A stretch of DNA of 64,000 nt from Olavius algarvensis associated proteobacterium Delta 3. GTDB taxonomy: Bacteria > Desulfobacterota > Desulfobacteria > Desulfobacterales > CAFBRK01. Under the pieces are notes generated by a model. That model saw only the letters and a program-made list of their open reading frames with translations. It was not told the origin of the DNA and did not search any database. Positions 54,477 through 63,971 of this stretch are shown one piece after another. A program made the translations under genes and the position numbers. Position 1 is the stretch's first letter. Each line of letters opens with the position of its first letter. The stretch is taken from NCBI GenBank assembly GCA_903231505.1, contig CAFBRK010000056.1:62001-126000 (forward strand), written 5' to 3'.

Positions 54477-55265
54477 TCACTTGCGCTGGTGTTTGCGAGC
54501 GGTAACCAGCATTCGTTGATCCATGAATCCGAAATCCCCTTTGCCTCTGTGCGGTCGAAATCCGCGGTGGACACGGACATCGTGGTAACCGGCCCTACGA
54601 ACCAGCGCGATAATGGCTTCCGGTTCATAGAGTCTGACACAGTATGTTTTATCACGGATCAGCCCCGTATGCTTGCTCAGCACCATTTCCCGGGCACAGA
54701 TCCTGTTACCGTCGATTTCCCGCTGCCGGCAGACCACCACGTTCGGTTCGATTTCGTGCCAGGCGTTGGGTGAAAAGCGTCCCTTAACCTGACGGCCGTC
54801 GGTTAAATCCACCAGCAACCATCCGTCCGGAACCAGCAATCGAAAGGCCTCGATCAAAATCTGAAGATCGGACTCGCCGTCCGGAACATACCCCAGGGAG
54901 TTCCCCAATATCATCACCCGATCAAAGGAGCCATCTGCCAGATCCGTACTGCGAGCATCCCCCTGGACGAACGAGATCGCGCAGCTGGCCTTGGAGGCAC
55001 CACGTTGCCCCCTTTCCAGAAGCGTGTGCGAGTAGTCAAACACCGTGCAACAGCCATACCCTCGCCGGCACAGTTCCAGACTGTGCCGTCCGTGCCCGCC
55101 GCACAGATCGAGGATACGGTCCTGTCGACGAAAGGGGACCAGTTCACAGAACACATCGACCTCCCGTCGTGTCAGGTCGTCGTTGCACACCGAGCGGGCA
55201 TCGGTCGTGAGGTAGACATCGTCAAACAGGGTTTTCCACCAATCCGGATTTACCTCGATACTCAT
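54477..55265 (-). CDS. Class I SAM methyltransferase
   Basis: 262 residues. ILDLCGGHGRHSLEL (motif I, about 53-67), FVQGDARSTDLADGSFDRV (post-I and motif II) and LLVPDGWLLVDLTDG are clear. The ATG overlaps the ATP-grasp stop (ATGA), so it is coupled to it. Substrate unknown; with an ATP-grasp ligase and a DUF885 hydrolase in one operon a modified peptide or amino-acid conjugate is a possible target (inference). Confidence 0.85.
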   Translation of the reverse strand: MSIEVNPDWWKTLFDDVYLTTDARSVCNDDLTRREVDVFCELVPFRRQDRILDLCGGHGRHSLELCRRGYGCCTVFDYSHTLLERGQRGASKASCAISFVQGDARSTDLADGSFDRVMILGNSLGYVPDGESDLQILIEAFRLLVPDGWLLVDLTDGRQVKGRFSPNAWHEIEPNVVVCRQREIDGNRICAREMVLSKHTGLIRDKTYCVRLYEPEAIIALVRRAGYHDVRVHRGFRPHRGKGDFGFMDQRMLVTARKHQRK

Positions 55266-56653
55266 ACACCCTCCAGCTCGGCACCGAACCCAAAAAGCCC
55301 GTCCGCTGCGAAAATAGACGCCCCTCCGGCCCACGGCTGCATTCGGGCAATTTCAAGTTCTTCTTCCTCGATATCGATATACTCGTCCAATTCTCCGGCA
55401 AGCCACATGGTCTCCAGGGTCAGGCAGTCTTTCCACATGGCAAAGCAGTACTTCTCTAAAGCGTTCAACTGATCGGTCGTGACAATCCGGGGACGCAGGG
55501 CGATCTTTATCGGTCCCAGAAGATAGGTGAATTTCTTCTGGAGCGCCAATTCATTCTGCATCTCCTGAAGCTCGGCTGCATGCCTGTAATCCAGGTCCAG
55601 CACCGCCCGATTGATTCGATCCACGGCTTCACGCACCTCCAGACCGGCGTTGAGCACACCGATGGGCTGCACACCACCACCGCTGCCCACATTGGTCGGT
55701 ATGTTTCCATATCTTCCGAGAAAGCCGAAGACCTCGCCGGGTCCGAGAAGACATCGAAAGTCGGTCTGGCGACGGGCCAGCCATATGCCCTGTCGGTCGG
55801 CATCCAACTCCGGGATCTCTTCGGCCCATATCCCCAGTGGCACCCGCGCCTGAACGATATAGTGGCCTTTCTGCAGTGCCAGGGCGATGGCCTCGTCCCT
55901 GTCCGGGTTCACCTCTCCCACCCGGACCCCTTTGCCTGAATACCCCCGCTCCGGTTTGAGGACCAGATCGTTCCAGTGCTCACGGGTCCATGCCACCAGG
56001 TCAGCGACGGCTTCCCCTCTCGGGCCGGTGGTCTGTCGTTCAAAAAAGCGTCTTGTCCAGGGCGTGCGCGCCTGGGTCTCGGCTGTGAAATTGCCGGCGA
56101 GGGGGCCGGTAAACACTTCGAACATACTTTTGACGTTGATCGGCTCCGTTCCCCTGGGATTTATGACGCGATTGTCGCGTACGGCCTTGAGCACCGGCGA
56201 CAGGTCATGCTGCCGGTGCAGCCGAAGCAGCACATCGTTGTTGAAATCCATAAAGATCAGAGACACCGGCTCTCCCTGGAAGCAGGTGCGGCCGTCTTTC
56301 AGTTCAAAATGGTGAGGGGCGGCCAGCACTCCACGAATCCCCTCTATCCGGTCCAACCGATCGGCCAGGTTGATGTTCTCGGTTACATCGGATAGGGTTT
56401 CTTCCTCTGCAACCACAGCCACTACGCCGGGTTGAGTCCCTTCCCGCTGGCGATGGGCGTCAACCAGCATTCGGGAAAATCCCTCCACCGGGTAGAGAAA
56501 CGGATGGTCGAAATTGAGCGTTACGCCGACATCGGTCATCTCGTTCAGCCTCTGCCAGACCACTTTTGCGATCTCCTGGGTCATGCGCTGATAATCCCAT
56601 CCGCCCGGGCTGCCCAGGTTCCATTCCGAGTGATATCCAAGAAAACTGTCCAA
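55262..56653 (-). CDS. ATP-grasp-fold protein
   Basis: 463 residues. LVLKPERGYSGKGVRVGEV (about residues 230-248) is the ATP-grasp small-loop signature, and the following YIVQARVPL and the C-terminal lobe (GGGVQPIGVLN) fit an ATP-grasp ligase. The N-terminal about 200 residues are unassigned. Typical products form a peptide or amide bond using ATP. It is coupled to the methyltransferase downstream (4-base overlap) and 11 bases after the DUF885 gene. Which substrates are joined cannot be told. Confidence 0.75.
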   Translation of the reverse strand: MDSFLGYHSEWNLGSPGGWDYQRMTQEIAKVVWQRLNEMTDVGVTLNFDHPFLYPVEGFSRMLVDAHRQREGTQPGVVAVVAEEETLSDVTENINLADRLDRIEGIRGVLAAPHHFELKDGRTCFQGEPVSLIFMDFNNDVLLRLHRQHDLSPVLKAVRDNRVINPRGTEPINVKSMFEVFTGPLAGNFTAETQARTPWTRRFFERQTTGPRGEAVADLVAWTREHWNDLVLKPERGYSGKGVRVGEVNPDRDEAIALALQKGHYIVQARVPLGIWAEEIPELDADRQGIWLARRQTDFRCLLGPGEVFGFLGRYGNIPTNVGSGGGVQPIGVLNAGLEVREAVDRINRAVLDLDYRHAAELQEMQNELALQKKFTYLLGPIKIALRPRIVTTDQLNALEKYCFAMWKDCLTLETMWLAGELDEYIDIEEEELEIARMQPWAGGASIFAADGLFGFGAELEGV

Positions 56654-56664
56654 TGTCTCCCCCT

Positions 56665-58245
56665 CTATCCGATATTGTCTTGATGGTTAAACAACAGATG
56701 TTCCAGGTTGTCCATGCCGATTTCCCCCTCGGTCAGAACATGCCGGGCGAACTCCGCCGGAGACCCCCTATTTCCGATGAAACGATCATAGAGTCGGCGA
56801 AAGCGGATCCGGCCGATCGTGTAGCTGAGCTGATAGCCGGGTTTCAAGGTATACCGACGAACCATCGCCAGGGCCGGTTCCGGCGCCAGTCCGGCGTCGG
56901 TCATAAACGCGGCAGCCTGCTCCAACGTCTTTTTGCGGGTCTGTATATCGAAATCAATCCGCCCGCGCATGGCTCGCCAAAACCGGCGTTTGGCCATGAG
57001 AAGACGATCAATTGCTCCTTGAAACAGACCTGTATCAAATAACAGCTCTTCTGAAAAACTGGCCCATCCCTCGTAGTACAGCGGAAACTCGATATGCCGC
57101 CGCAGTCTTTTACAAAGGCTCCACCGATGGGTGTCCATAAGATGGTGTCCGGGAAAGGTTTCGTGGGCAGTCAACAAACGCCAGTCTTTGGGAGCCGAAG
57201 CACTGTCGTCCGCATCAGTGATGAAAAACGTCCCGCCTTCCGGAGGATGGCCGGGAGGCATACTGTAGGCGGCGGCACTCCGGACCGGTGACAGATAATC
57301 GGGGACAGGGGCCACCTGAATCGGACAGTTTGCCAGCATACCACAGCTCACCAGCCCCTGCTGCAGGCAATGCCGGCCGAGGTGGTCGATGGTGGATCGG
57401 TACAGCCCGGCCACCCCGTCTCGAAAGGCAGGTACCGGGATTTCGGCAAACGTCTCCAACCAAGATTTTCCGGGGTTTAATACGGATGAGGCTTTCTCGA
57501 GCAGTTGCCGTGTTTCGCTGATCTCCCCATCCAGCAGCTCGGATATTTCCTCCAGCCCCATTCCGCAGCCGATATGGTCCCGGGCAATTCGCGCATAAAC
57601 ACCCGGGGCCGGACGGAACTCTTGGATGAGAGGCGCTTGCCGAAGATAATCTTCGAGACGATCGAAGGCATCCAGAGCCGGTGTCAGATCCACGCCCCAT
57701 CTGTCCATCGACCGGAGCCAGTATGTCAACTTTCCGATCATCTCCAGACCCAGCTCGCAGAACAGGTGTGGAATGTGTTGCAGGTTCTTCCGTGCCTGGT
57801 CCAGGAATCCGGGAAGACCATCGATCCGCAGCCGCCAGGGTTCCGGACCGGCTTCCAGAGCCTCGGCCAGACCAATGGCGGCAATCGTAAGGTAAAACGT
57901 CGGCTGGGTTTCATGGAAGCACACGGCCGTCAGCTGATCATTGAGCGTTCTGACAATCCGCCCGATCATATCGGCGTCGATGCGAGCCTGGATATTGCCG
58001 GCCGATTTCTCCGCCTCGGACAAATCCGATGCCCAGCGTGACAGTCGGGTGACGAGTTCCCCCACCGATTCCGGAGAAAAATCATCCCAGACATGTCCGT
58101 CCAGAGATGTTGTCTGATCCTGTGGGAAGTAATGAAACTCGTCGCTGGACAGGCAAACTGGAAACCGGCGGACCAACTCCTGCAATATGGTCTCCCAGAG
58201 ACTGCCCGTAATGCCTGTGTCGGATGTCGGCCTGCCCATGGTCAT
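56665..58245 (-). CDS. DUF885-family protein (M32/M3-like metallohydrolase fold)
   Basis: 526 residues, the normal DUF885 size. The motif AHETFPGHHLMDTH (about 353-366) is the family's HExxPGHxxQ-like zinc site; YEGWASFSEELLFD provides the downstream Glu region. Members are thought to be metallopeptidase-like, but no reaction is established. No signal peptide is visible, so it looks cytoplasmic. It is the first gene of the three-gene minus-strand operon. The start at 58245 is used; ATG 58239 is also in frame. Confidence 0.88.
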   Translation of the reverse strand: MTMGRPTSDTGITGSLWETILQELVRRFPVCLSSDEFHYFPQDQTTSLDGHVWDDFSPESVGELVTRLSRWASDLSEAEKSAGNIQARIDADMIGRIVRTLNDQLTAVCFHETQPTFYLTIAAIGLAEALEAGPEPWRLRIDGLPGFLDQARKNLQHIPHLFCELGLEMIGKLTYWLRSMDRWGVDLTPALDAFDRLEDYLRQAPLIQEFRPAPGVYARIARDHIGCGMGLEEISELLDGEISETRQLLEKASSVLNPGKSWLETFAEIPVPAFRDGVAGLYRSTIDHLGRHCLQQGLVSCGMLANCPIQVAPVPDYLSPVRSAAAYSMPPGHPPEGGTFFITDADDSASAPKDWRLLTAHETFPGHHLMDTHRWSLCKRLRRHIEFPLYYEGWASFSEELLFDTGLFQGAIDRLLMAKRRFWRAMRGRIDFDIQTRKKTLEQAAAFMTDAGLAPEPALAMVRRYTLKPGYQLSYTIGRIRFRRLYDRFIGNRGSPAEFARHVLTEGEIGMDNLEHLLFNHQDNIG

Positions 58246-58262
58246 TGATTTGAAATACAGAT

Positions 58263-58365
58263 CCAGGGTATCGGGTATTAGGTTTTGGGTATTTGCTGCC
58301 TGAAGCGTTTTCTGAATTTCTGCTTCCCATCACATACCCAATACCCAGTACCGAATAACCGTATT
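58263..58365. repeat. GGGTATT-type hairpin upstream of DUF885 gene
   Basis: GGGTATCGGGTATTAGG (from about 58266) faces ACATACCCAATACCCAGTAC (58334-58353), reverse-complementary heptamer words around an about 50-base loop. Same class as 42863-42940. Confidence 0.68.
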
Positions 58366-58371
58366 CTTGTG

Positions 58372-58668
58372 TTACAACAGAAGAAAATAAAACCGAAAAT
58401 CGCCGTCATTGATGTCGACAATCAGGTTTGCTCCTCTGGACTCGGCGAAAACGACCCATGGCGGCCGGTCGTCACCGCCGCACTCCGCCCTGGGATAGAA
58501 TTCGCCTGTCTTTTTGCTGTGCCAGGATAGTAGCATGGCCTCCGCCCCTGTTTCCGTTACGGCATCCCTGGCGATTTCTCTGGCCGCCGCAACATCGAGT
58601 TCCGGCATGTCCACGTGCACCGGGATTTCTTTGGTAGGGTGATCCGGCAAATTGGAATTAATTCGCAT
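58372..58668 (-). CDS. DUF5619-like small protein
   Basis: 98 residues. AREIARDAVTETGAEAMLLS, WHSKKTGEFYPRAECGGDDR and FAESRGANLIVDINDGDF match what I recall of a small alpha/beta family of unknown function (DUF5619-like). It is cytoplasmic. AAGGAG lies two bases before ATG 58668; the in-frame GTG at 58686 is the alternative. It stands alone in the minus direction between the DUF885 operon and an EI24 protein. Confidence 0.75.
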   Translation of the reverse strand: MRINSNLPDHPTKEIPVHVDMPELDVAAAREIARDAVTETGAEAMLLSWHSKKTGEFYPRAECGGDDRPPWVVFAESRGANLIVDINDGDFRFYFLLL

Positions 58669-58804
58669 GGCTCCTTCCCCTTTCACCTGAAACGTTACGG
58701 ATGAAGAAAGACCCGCATACCTCGGAGGTTACCGGACACCCTGGGACAAGAGCTGCCGAATCATCGATAACCTCCCGGGGCGTCGCGTCAAAACGGTCTC
58801 CATA

Positions 58805-59533
58805 TTACGGTTTTTTCTTCCCATCGATGCGCTCCACGTAAAAGAGCGTCGCACCCACTGGCGCAAAAGAGAGAAACAGAATGTTGAGGACCGGGATCAG
58901 GAACCATAGCCCGAAACCGAGATGAAAAGCAAAATAGCGGAACAGAAATCTGAAGCGGGCGCCGAACGGCTCGTGCCGCCTGGCCGGTACCAGATCGGTG
59001 TTGTCCCAGGCCAGAAACACAACCGCCGCCAAGGACGCCATAACCGTTGTTATCGGAGAAAAGGGGGTGAGCCAGCCCGCCACCATAACCAGCAGGCTGA
59101 GCAGCACCGGCAGCACGGCCCTGGGAATTTCCTGTTTGAGAAGAAATAAGAAATACGGTAGCCAGGCCATTGCGGCGCCTGTCTGCACGTCTCCCGAAGT
59201 CTGTCGCTCCGTGATCTGGGACATGATGTCCATGATAATCACGGCGAACAGCACCTGGGCCAACAGATAGGCGACGGCTGTGGCAAGGCCCACGAGCAGC
59301 AACCCCAAAACCCAGGACGTCACATACCATAGCCAGACCAGCCACCAGCTTTCCGGTTTGGCCCACATGGCCAACAGGATATCGTCGTGGTAGGCCAGGG
59401 CCAGCCCGGCGCCCAGAACGGTCAACCCGATAACCACCCCAAACCGCACCAGGCCCAGCACCAGAAGCCGTGGGGTCTTCAATCCGAGTTTCAATCCCCG
59501 GAAATTATATGAGATCCCACTTAAGAAATTCAT
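58805..59533 (-). CDS. EI24/CysZ-like membrane protein
   Basis: 242 residues with four main hydrophobic stretches (about 25-48, 68-105, 142-180 and 205-232) and the EI24 motif region AVVFLAWDNTDLVPARR. By family it may be a sulfate transporter (CysZ) or a membrane-shaping protein; sulfate-reducer context makes sulfate uptake attractive but unproven. No cys gene is adjacent. The N-terminus MNFLSGISYNFRGLKLGLKT fits the family. Confidence 0.8.
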   Translation of the reverse strand: MNFLSGISYNFRGLKLGLKTPRLLVLGLVRFGVVIGLTVLGAGLALAYHDDILLAMWAKPESWWLVWLWYVTSWVLGLLLVGLATAVAYLLAQVLFAVIIMDIMSQITERQTSGDVQTGAAMAWLPYFLFLLKQEIPRAVLPVLLSLLVMVAGWLTPFSPITTVMASLAAVVFLAWDNTDLVPARRHEPFGARFRFLFRYFAFHLGFGLWFLIPVLNILFLSFAPVGATLFYVERIDGKKKP

Positions 59534-59622
59534 GACACCACGTCATACATCAGATCCCGAATAACCGAAAGAAAAAAGGTGGATACCCGAAAATGGATTC
59601 CGGGCCGAGATATACAGGCTAT

Positions 59623-60015
59623 CTACCCGGACCCCTGGTCACGTTTTACCTTACCATCCATGTACACGGCGTATATCTGGCCGATCATCAGGAAAATGAA
59701 AAACGCGCCGACGATGGGTATGGTCGCACCGCCGTCTTCGGTGGCGCGGCCGTACATGCTCAACTCTGTTATGCCGCCGATCAGCAGGTACAACGAGCTG
59801 GTTCCGCCCATGGCAAAGGTGAACATGGTTACCATCCATGCGTTTTTCAGATAAAAACTCAACGCGGCAAATAGAAACCAGAAGGCGCAGAATATTGGGA
59901 TCACTCCGGCATCCCATGCCGGGTGTGCCGGCTTATATGCGGCAAACCCGAGCCTGGCGAAATGGCTGGCCAGCAGAACATGGGTGACGATGAATACGGT
60001 TCGAAACATACGCAT
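59623..60015 (-). CDS. Four-helix membrane protein, unknown
   Basis: 130 residues from MRMFRTVFIVTHVLL with four hydrophobic segments (VFIVTHVLLASHFARLGFAA, VIPIFCAFWFLFAALSFYL, VTMFTFAMGGTSSLYLLIGG and IVGAFFIFLMIGQIYAVYM). GTGGAG precedes either the ATG at 60015 or at 60009. I do not recognise the family. It is divergent from the fasciclin gene, so the 60016-60337 region may regulate both. Confidence 0.7.
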   Translation of the reverse strand: MRMFRTVFIVTHVLLASHFARLGFAAYKPAHPAWDAGVIPIFCAFWFLFAALSFYLKNAWMVTMFTFAMGGTSSLYLLIGGITELSMYGRATEDGGATIPIVGAFFIFLMIGQIYAVYMDGKVKRDQGSG

Positions 60016-60126
60016 GGCTCCACGAGTGGAATTGTATCCGGCACACCCAGGGAACATAGGTCGCGATACGTAAATGGCAATCAATGCACCGCGTAACAGA
60101 GGCTGACAATCCTCATGACTATCAAG

Positions 60127-60234
60127 ATAAGTCTATTTTTTGTCTATATAATTTATACGATAACCGGCTTATTATCTAGACAATATTCTATTTTTATTGA
60201 CAAGATAGATTTTGTTAATAACATGTCTATGTAT
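60127..60234 (+). promoter_or_regulatory. AT-rich regulatory region with repeated TGTCTA sites
   Basis: TGTCTA at 60141-60146 and 60224-60229, the inverted TAGACA at 60177-60182 and AGTCTA at 60130-60135 are spread over an AT-rich stretch unlike the rest of the window. TTGACA (60197-60202), 16 bases, TAACAT (60219-60224) is a plausible promoter for the fasciclin gene, overlapped by one of the sites. The regulator is unknown. Confidence 0.5.
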
Positions 60235-60337
60235 AGGCTGGTTTTATTGTCCAACACCGAATAACATTCATCAATCGACATCCGATAATCCCTGTTTCCT
60301 GATGCGCAGCGTTCAGGGTCGTGTAAAGGAGAGTGCC

Positions 60338-60856
60338 ATGAAAACATTGAAAATGCTTGTTACTGCAGCCTTATTGCTCGGAATTCCTGCTGTTCTGATT
60401 GCCGGTGGTTATGGAAAATCGCATACATCGGGTGGTATGAACCAAAATGATATCGTGGACACGGCAGTGGGGGCCGGTGATTTCAACACCCTGGTCGCTG
60501 CCGTTCAAGCCGCAGGCCTTGTGGATACCCTCAAAAGCGAAGGACCGTTCACCGTGTTTGCACCCACCGACGCGGCCTTTGCAAAGCTTCCGCCGGGGAC
60601 CGTCGAGGATCTCCTGAGACCGGAGAATAGAGAGAAGCTGCAGGCGATACTCACGTACCATGTGGTGGCGGGTCGTGTTTACGCTAAGGACGCCATGAAA
60701 CTGCGCTCTGCCAAGACCGTCAACGGTCAGAGCTTTCATATCAGTGCCCCTTACGGCCGCCCGATGATGGTCGACAACGCTAAGATTGTGAAGGCGGATA
60801 TTGTTGCCAGCAATGGCGTTATTCATGTCATCGATACGGTCATCATTCCAGATTGA
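60338..60856 (+). CDS. Secreted fasciclin (FAS1) domain protein
   Basis: 172 residues. Signal peptide [20 protein letters not shown]..., then one FAS1 domain (about 37-172) with [14 protein letters not shown] (H1 box), [13 protein letters not shown] (YH motif) and [13 protein letters not shown] (H2 box). FAS1 proteins mediate adhesion or polymer binding. AAAGGAGAG precedes ATG 60338. A perfect terminator follows. Confidence 0.93.
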   Translation: MKTLKMLVTAALLLGIPAVLIAGGYGKSHTSGGMNQNDIVDTAVGAGDFNTLVAAVQAAGLVDTLKSEGPFTVFAPTDAAFAKLPPGTVEDLLRPENREKLQAILTYHVVAGRVYAKDAMKLRSAKTVNGQSFHISAPYGRPMMVDNAKIVKADIVASNGVIHVIDTVIIPD

Positions 60857-60876
60857 TACCCACTCCGTTATCCCCG

Positions 60877-60917
60877 AAACCGGCGCAGACTTCCGTCTTG
60901 GGGTCCGCGCCGGTTTT
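60877..60917 (+). terminator. Intrinsic terminator after fasciclin gene
   Basis: AAACCGGCGC (60877-60886) pairs perfectly with GCGCCGGTTT (60907-60916), followed by TTGTC. The inner GAC/GTC can extend the stem. It is 20 bases after the stop. Confidence 0.9.
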
Positions 60918-61240
60918 GTCAACTTGGATATGCGCTTTAGGAGGCATGATTAGGTATCGCATCCCGTGTCCATCCCCCGGCGCGGGATCCATTTTTACTC
61001 TGGGAGCGGATCTTCTCTGTGACACACCGAGCGCGGTCCGATGGCGTTCAATAATCCACTCGCCCGGATCTGTCTTTCGTGTCCTGGATGTGGTACATAC
61101 CGTTTCATGGAATAAACCGGGATACTGCCCTTGGATGAATCTGTTGAAAACAGCGGAATCATCGGAGTGATACCGACGTTGAAGATGATCGCCCGGTTTT
61201 AATGCAGATGGGGACGACGACGCCAGACAAAGGAGCCACT
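60918..61240. other. Intergenic region upstream of DinB-like gene
   Basis: About 320 bases. Apart from the AAAGGAG ribosome site at its right end I see no gene, repeat or clear promoter. Confidence 0.3.
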
Positions 61241-61726
61241 GTGAGCGACACCAAAGCCGAGCTTAAGCGGGAACTTAGCGCGGGTGGCCGTGAAACCGTC
61301 TCATTCTTTACCTCCTTGAAACCGGATCAGCTCCGTACGCGTGTTTATACCGATGGGCCGCAATGGACCGTCCGTCAGGTGTTTGCCCACCTGGTCACGA
61401 TAGAAACATCCATGCACCGGCTGTTTCAAAACATTCTCGAAGGCGGCCCCGGCTCCCCGGAGGATTTTGACGTGGAACGGTTCAACCGCACACAGCCCAG
61501 AAAACTCGACGCCTTGTCAATGGAAGACCTGGTGCGTCGTTTCGAGACCGTCCGTGGCAACACAATCCGGATGGTGGAGGAAATGACCCAACAGGATCTG
61601 GACCGACAGGGTCGGCATGCGTTTCACGGTCCGGGGCGTTTGGGGAGATTCATTCGCTGGGCCTATGAACATGCCCGTATACATGAGGATGACGTCCGAA
61701 ACGCCTTATCCCCATCGGACACATAA
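61241..61726 (+). CDS. DinB/MDMPI-like helical-bundle protein
   Basis: 161 residues, four-helix bundle. QWTVRQVFAHLVTIETSM and the C-terminal AYEHARIHEDDVRNAL provide the three His of the DinB/YfiT metal site. The family includes thiol-dependent transferases; the activity here is unknown. GTG 61241 has AAAGGAG 5-6 bases upstream; an ATG at 61202 is in frame but without a site. Confidence 0.78.
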   Translation: MSDTKAELKRELSAGGRETVSFFTSLKPDQLRTRVYTDGPQWTVRQVFAHLVTIETSMHRLFQNILEGGPGSPEDFDVERFNRTQPRKLDALSMEDLVRRFETVRGNTIRMVEEMTQQDLDRQGRHAFHGPGRLGRFIRWAYEHARIHEDDVRNALSPSDT

Positions 61727-61801
61727 GCGAAAAGAAGCATTACAGGGAATCGTATGTGTCACCCGGCCGTTCTTTGAGCCGGATGAGGAGGTGTGTTCCG
61801 C

Positions 61802-62533
61802 TTAAATAGCAATTTGTTGATCCAAATCGTCGTCCAGATCCTGACCCCGTAAAATCATATCGGTGACATCGAAATAGATCTCCTGTTCGTCGTCGGTCAT
61901 GACGCAATCCAGGTATCTACCGTTGCATTCAATCAATTCCTCGCCCACCTTATTCTTTTCAAGGGCAACCAGCACATCCGTTTCATCGGCAAGATGCAGG
62001 ACGTTATAGGGGCTGTTCTTGGTCCCATCGCCACTTTTTAAAATGAGATCCAGGACCGTAAAAGCGAGGGCTTCTTCGGATTTGTGCTGATCTGCGTCAC
62101 CTTGAATATTGAAAATACGGCTGAGCAACAGGTGGGCCCGGGGACTGAGCAAACAATTGGGCCAGGAGGAATTATACAGGTCGATCGCCTGGGGGAACCC
62201 GTCCATGATCAGACATCGCTCCATATTTTCTATCATGCCAGCGTAGGGTGTGTAATTGCCGCTTTCGATGATCAACTCCCGCAGTTGTAGAAACTTTCCC
62301 TTCGATCGTTCCTGAACCAGCTCGCGAAAGAGATTCCAGAGCAACCTCTCGTGGTGGCCCTTCGGTTCATGGAGGTGGTCGGCACCCATGGTTTCTTCGG
62401 CTGCGCTCTGGCGTGTGAAGGCCGCATGGTCACACTCCTTGCAGCAGGCTTTCACCAGCCTCTCCAGCAATTCTTCTTCCGGTACCGGGTATAAGGCCGT
62501 CAAATCTGAGATATCCATCGTCGTTCTACCCAT
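61802..62533 (-). CDS. Hypothetical protein with DUF4919-like C-terminus
   Basis: 243 residues, acidic and soluble. The second half (DGTKNSPYNVLHLADETDVL, EIYFDVTDMI) resembles what I remember of DUF4919, while the N-terminal half is helical (ELVQERSKGKFLQLRELI). GGAGGG stands 6 bases before ATG 62533. No function is known. It converges on the DinB-like gene with a 75-base gap and no visible terminator. Confidence 0.65.
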   Translation of the reverse strand: MGRTTMDISDLTALYPVPEEELLERLVKACCKECDHAAFTRQSAAEETMGADHLHEPKGHHERLLWNLFRELVQERSKGKFLQLRELIIESGNYTPYAGMIENMERCLIMDGFPQAIDLYNSSWPNCLLSPRAHLLLSRIFNIQGDADQHKSEEALAFTVLDLILKSGDGTKNSPYNVLHLADETDVLVALEKNKVGEELIECNGRYLDCVMTDDEQEIYFDVTDMILRGQDLDDDLDQQIAI

Positions 62534-62947
62534 GTTTTCCCTCCGCCATCAAACCCCTGTTTCCCGGCAGCCGCGTCGATTGGGCCACCAAAGGAACAGC
62601 TGGCTGTTGGTGATACATGATTGCCGTTGCATCGTTGGGATTTGCAAGTTCTGTACCCGATTTCTCGGCAAACCCAAAAAACCCTGGCTTCGCGATTAAC
62701 ATATCGATAATATTATACTTAATATATAAAGAACCACCATGCGGGGTACTCTATGACAAGGTGGCAACATTTTTATCCCTTCGATGACACCAATTGTCGT
62801 CGGATAACGGCCGGAACAGGGGAATTGAACGGTGTCGACTGCCGGAGGACCCCGTAGATATACTCGGAGACCGCTGTCGGTAAGGATAGGATTTGAAACC
62901 CGGTGATCGAAATTTGACGAAACCAATGATGATTCAGGAAAGGATTC
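62534..62947. other. Intergenic region upstream of DUF4919-like gene
   Basis: About 410 bases. An AT-rich block at 62699-62735 (ATATCGATAATATTATAC) could hold a promoter for the minus-strand gene. Nothing else stands out. Confidence 0.3.
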
Positions 62948-63035
62948 TAAAGCGATTGCCAGAATTCCGTTCCGAAACCGAACTTTCGGTCCGGGGTCTG
63001 GATTCTATCGGGATATGTGTATGGCTACTGCCATG
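62948..63035 (+). repeat. TIR element, decayed copy F
   Basis: TAAAGCGATTGCCAGAATTC with GTTCCGA marks the left end. About 63007-63035 matches the inverse of the other end at roughly 22 of 29 positions (ATCGGGATATGTGTATGGCT). Confidence 0.5.
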
Positions 63036-63148
63036 AGGTAAGACGAATTGTAAGGCGGACCTATGCCTCTGCTGAAAGTCAAAGCCTACAATTACCGCAC
63101 TCAGACCATCTGTGAAATACAAGATCCAGATTGCGGCAAAGGAGTGAT

Positions 63149-63607
63149 TTATAACGTGTCCGGGTTGATCAGTGTTTTCAGAACATCCTCCTTTCCGACG
63201 ATCCCCACCAGTTTATTCTCATCGACCACTGGAAGTGTATGAAAACTGTTGTCCACCATCAACGCGGCGACGGCATCAATCCCCGTATCCGGTCGAACGG
63301 AAACGGGATCCGGCGTCATCGCTTCGGCCACGGTAAGAGCGGCAATTTTTCGCACCTGCTTTTCGATTTTGCGTGACGACAGTTGAATGTAGCCCTCGAG
63401 GAGAGAGAAGACGGTGGGCACCGGTATATTCTTTTGCTGGGCAACCAAATCGCTCTGGCAGAGGATGCCGACCAGTCGACCTCTTTCGTCGACCACCGGA
63501 GCGCCATTGATACGATTTGACAAAAGGATCTCGGCCGCCCGGGTAATTTCTGTCTCCGGCGTCAATGTAATCAGTTCCGTCGTCATGATCTGGCTGGCCG
63601 TGATCAT
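63149..63607 (-). CDS. Two-CBS-domain protein
   Basis: 152 residues consisting of a tandem CBS pair: ASQIMTTELITLTPETEITR with GAPVVDERGRLVGILCQSDL, and VAEAMTPDPVSVRPDTGIDA with LPVVDENKLVGIVGKEDVL. Such pairs bind adenosine nucleotides and regulate partners; none is encoded next to it. ATG 63607 has AGGAGGAGG about 6 bases upstream. Confidence 0.92.
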   Translation of the reverse strand: MITASQIMTTELITLTPETEITRAAEILLSNRINGAPVVDERGRLVGILCQSDLVAQQKNIPVPTVFSLLEGYIQLSSRKIEKQVRKIAALTVAEAMTPDPVSVRPDTGIDAVAALMVDNSFHTLPVVDENKLVGIVGKEDVLKTLINPDTL

Positions 63608-63971
63608 GTTATCCTCCTCCTTTCGCCAGACCGGACGCTTCACGGTGTAACCTGATTCAAGTCACTTCGGTTGGGAGAAGTCCCTGTTCGGTTTCGTGAG
63701 GGGCAGGACCATATGGGAAGATCAAGACCTGCGACCCGGTTTCTGGCCGATCCAATGTGATGGCGATGTGTCGTGAACAATCAGACTATATCAGTACACC
63801 CCGGGTCAGGCAAGACACGCCGCGGAACTGTCCCGGTTTTCGATTCAAAGCCAATCCGGCTGCCGATATTTCTTGAATTATTCGGCCATATACGTGACAA
63901 CTGCCGAGACCGGCAGATATCGATTTTCCTGAACATTCCATAAAACGTTCGGGTAAGCGGAGATTTTCATA
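63608..63971. other. Intergenic region at right end
   Basis: About 360 bases without a recognisable gene. CGGAGATTTTCATA before the last ATG contains a ribosome site for a gene entering from the right edge. Confidence 0.35.
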
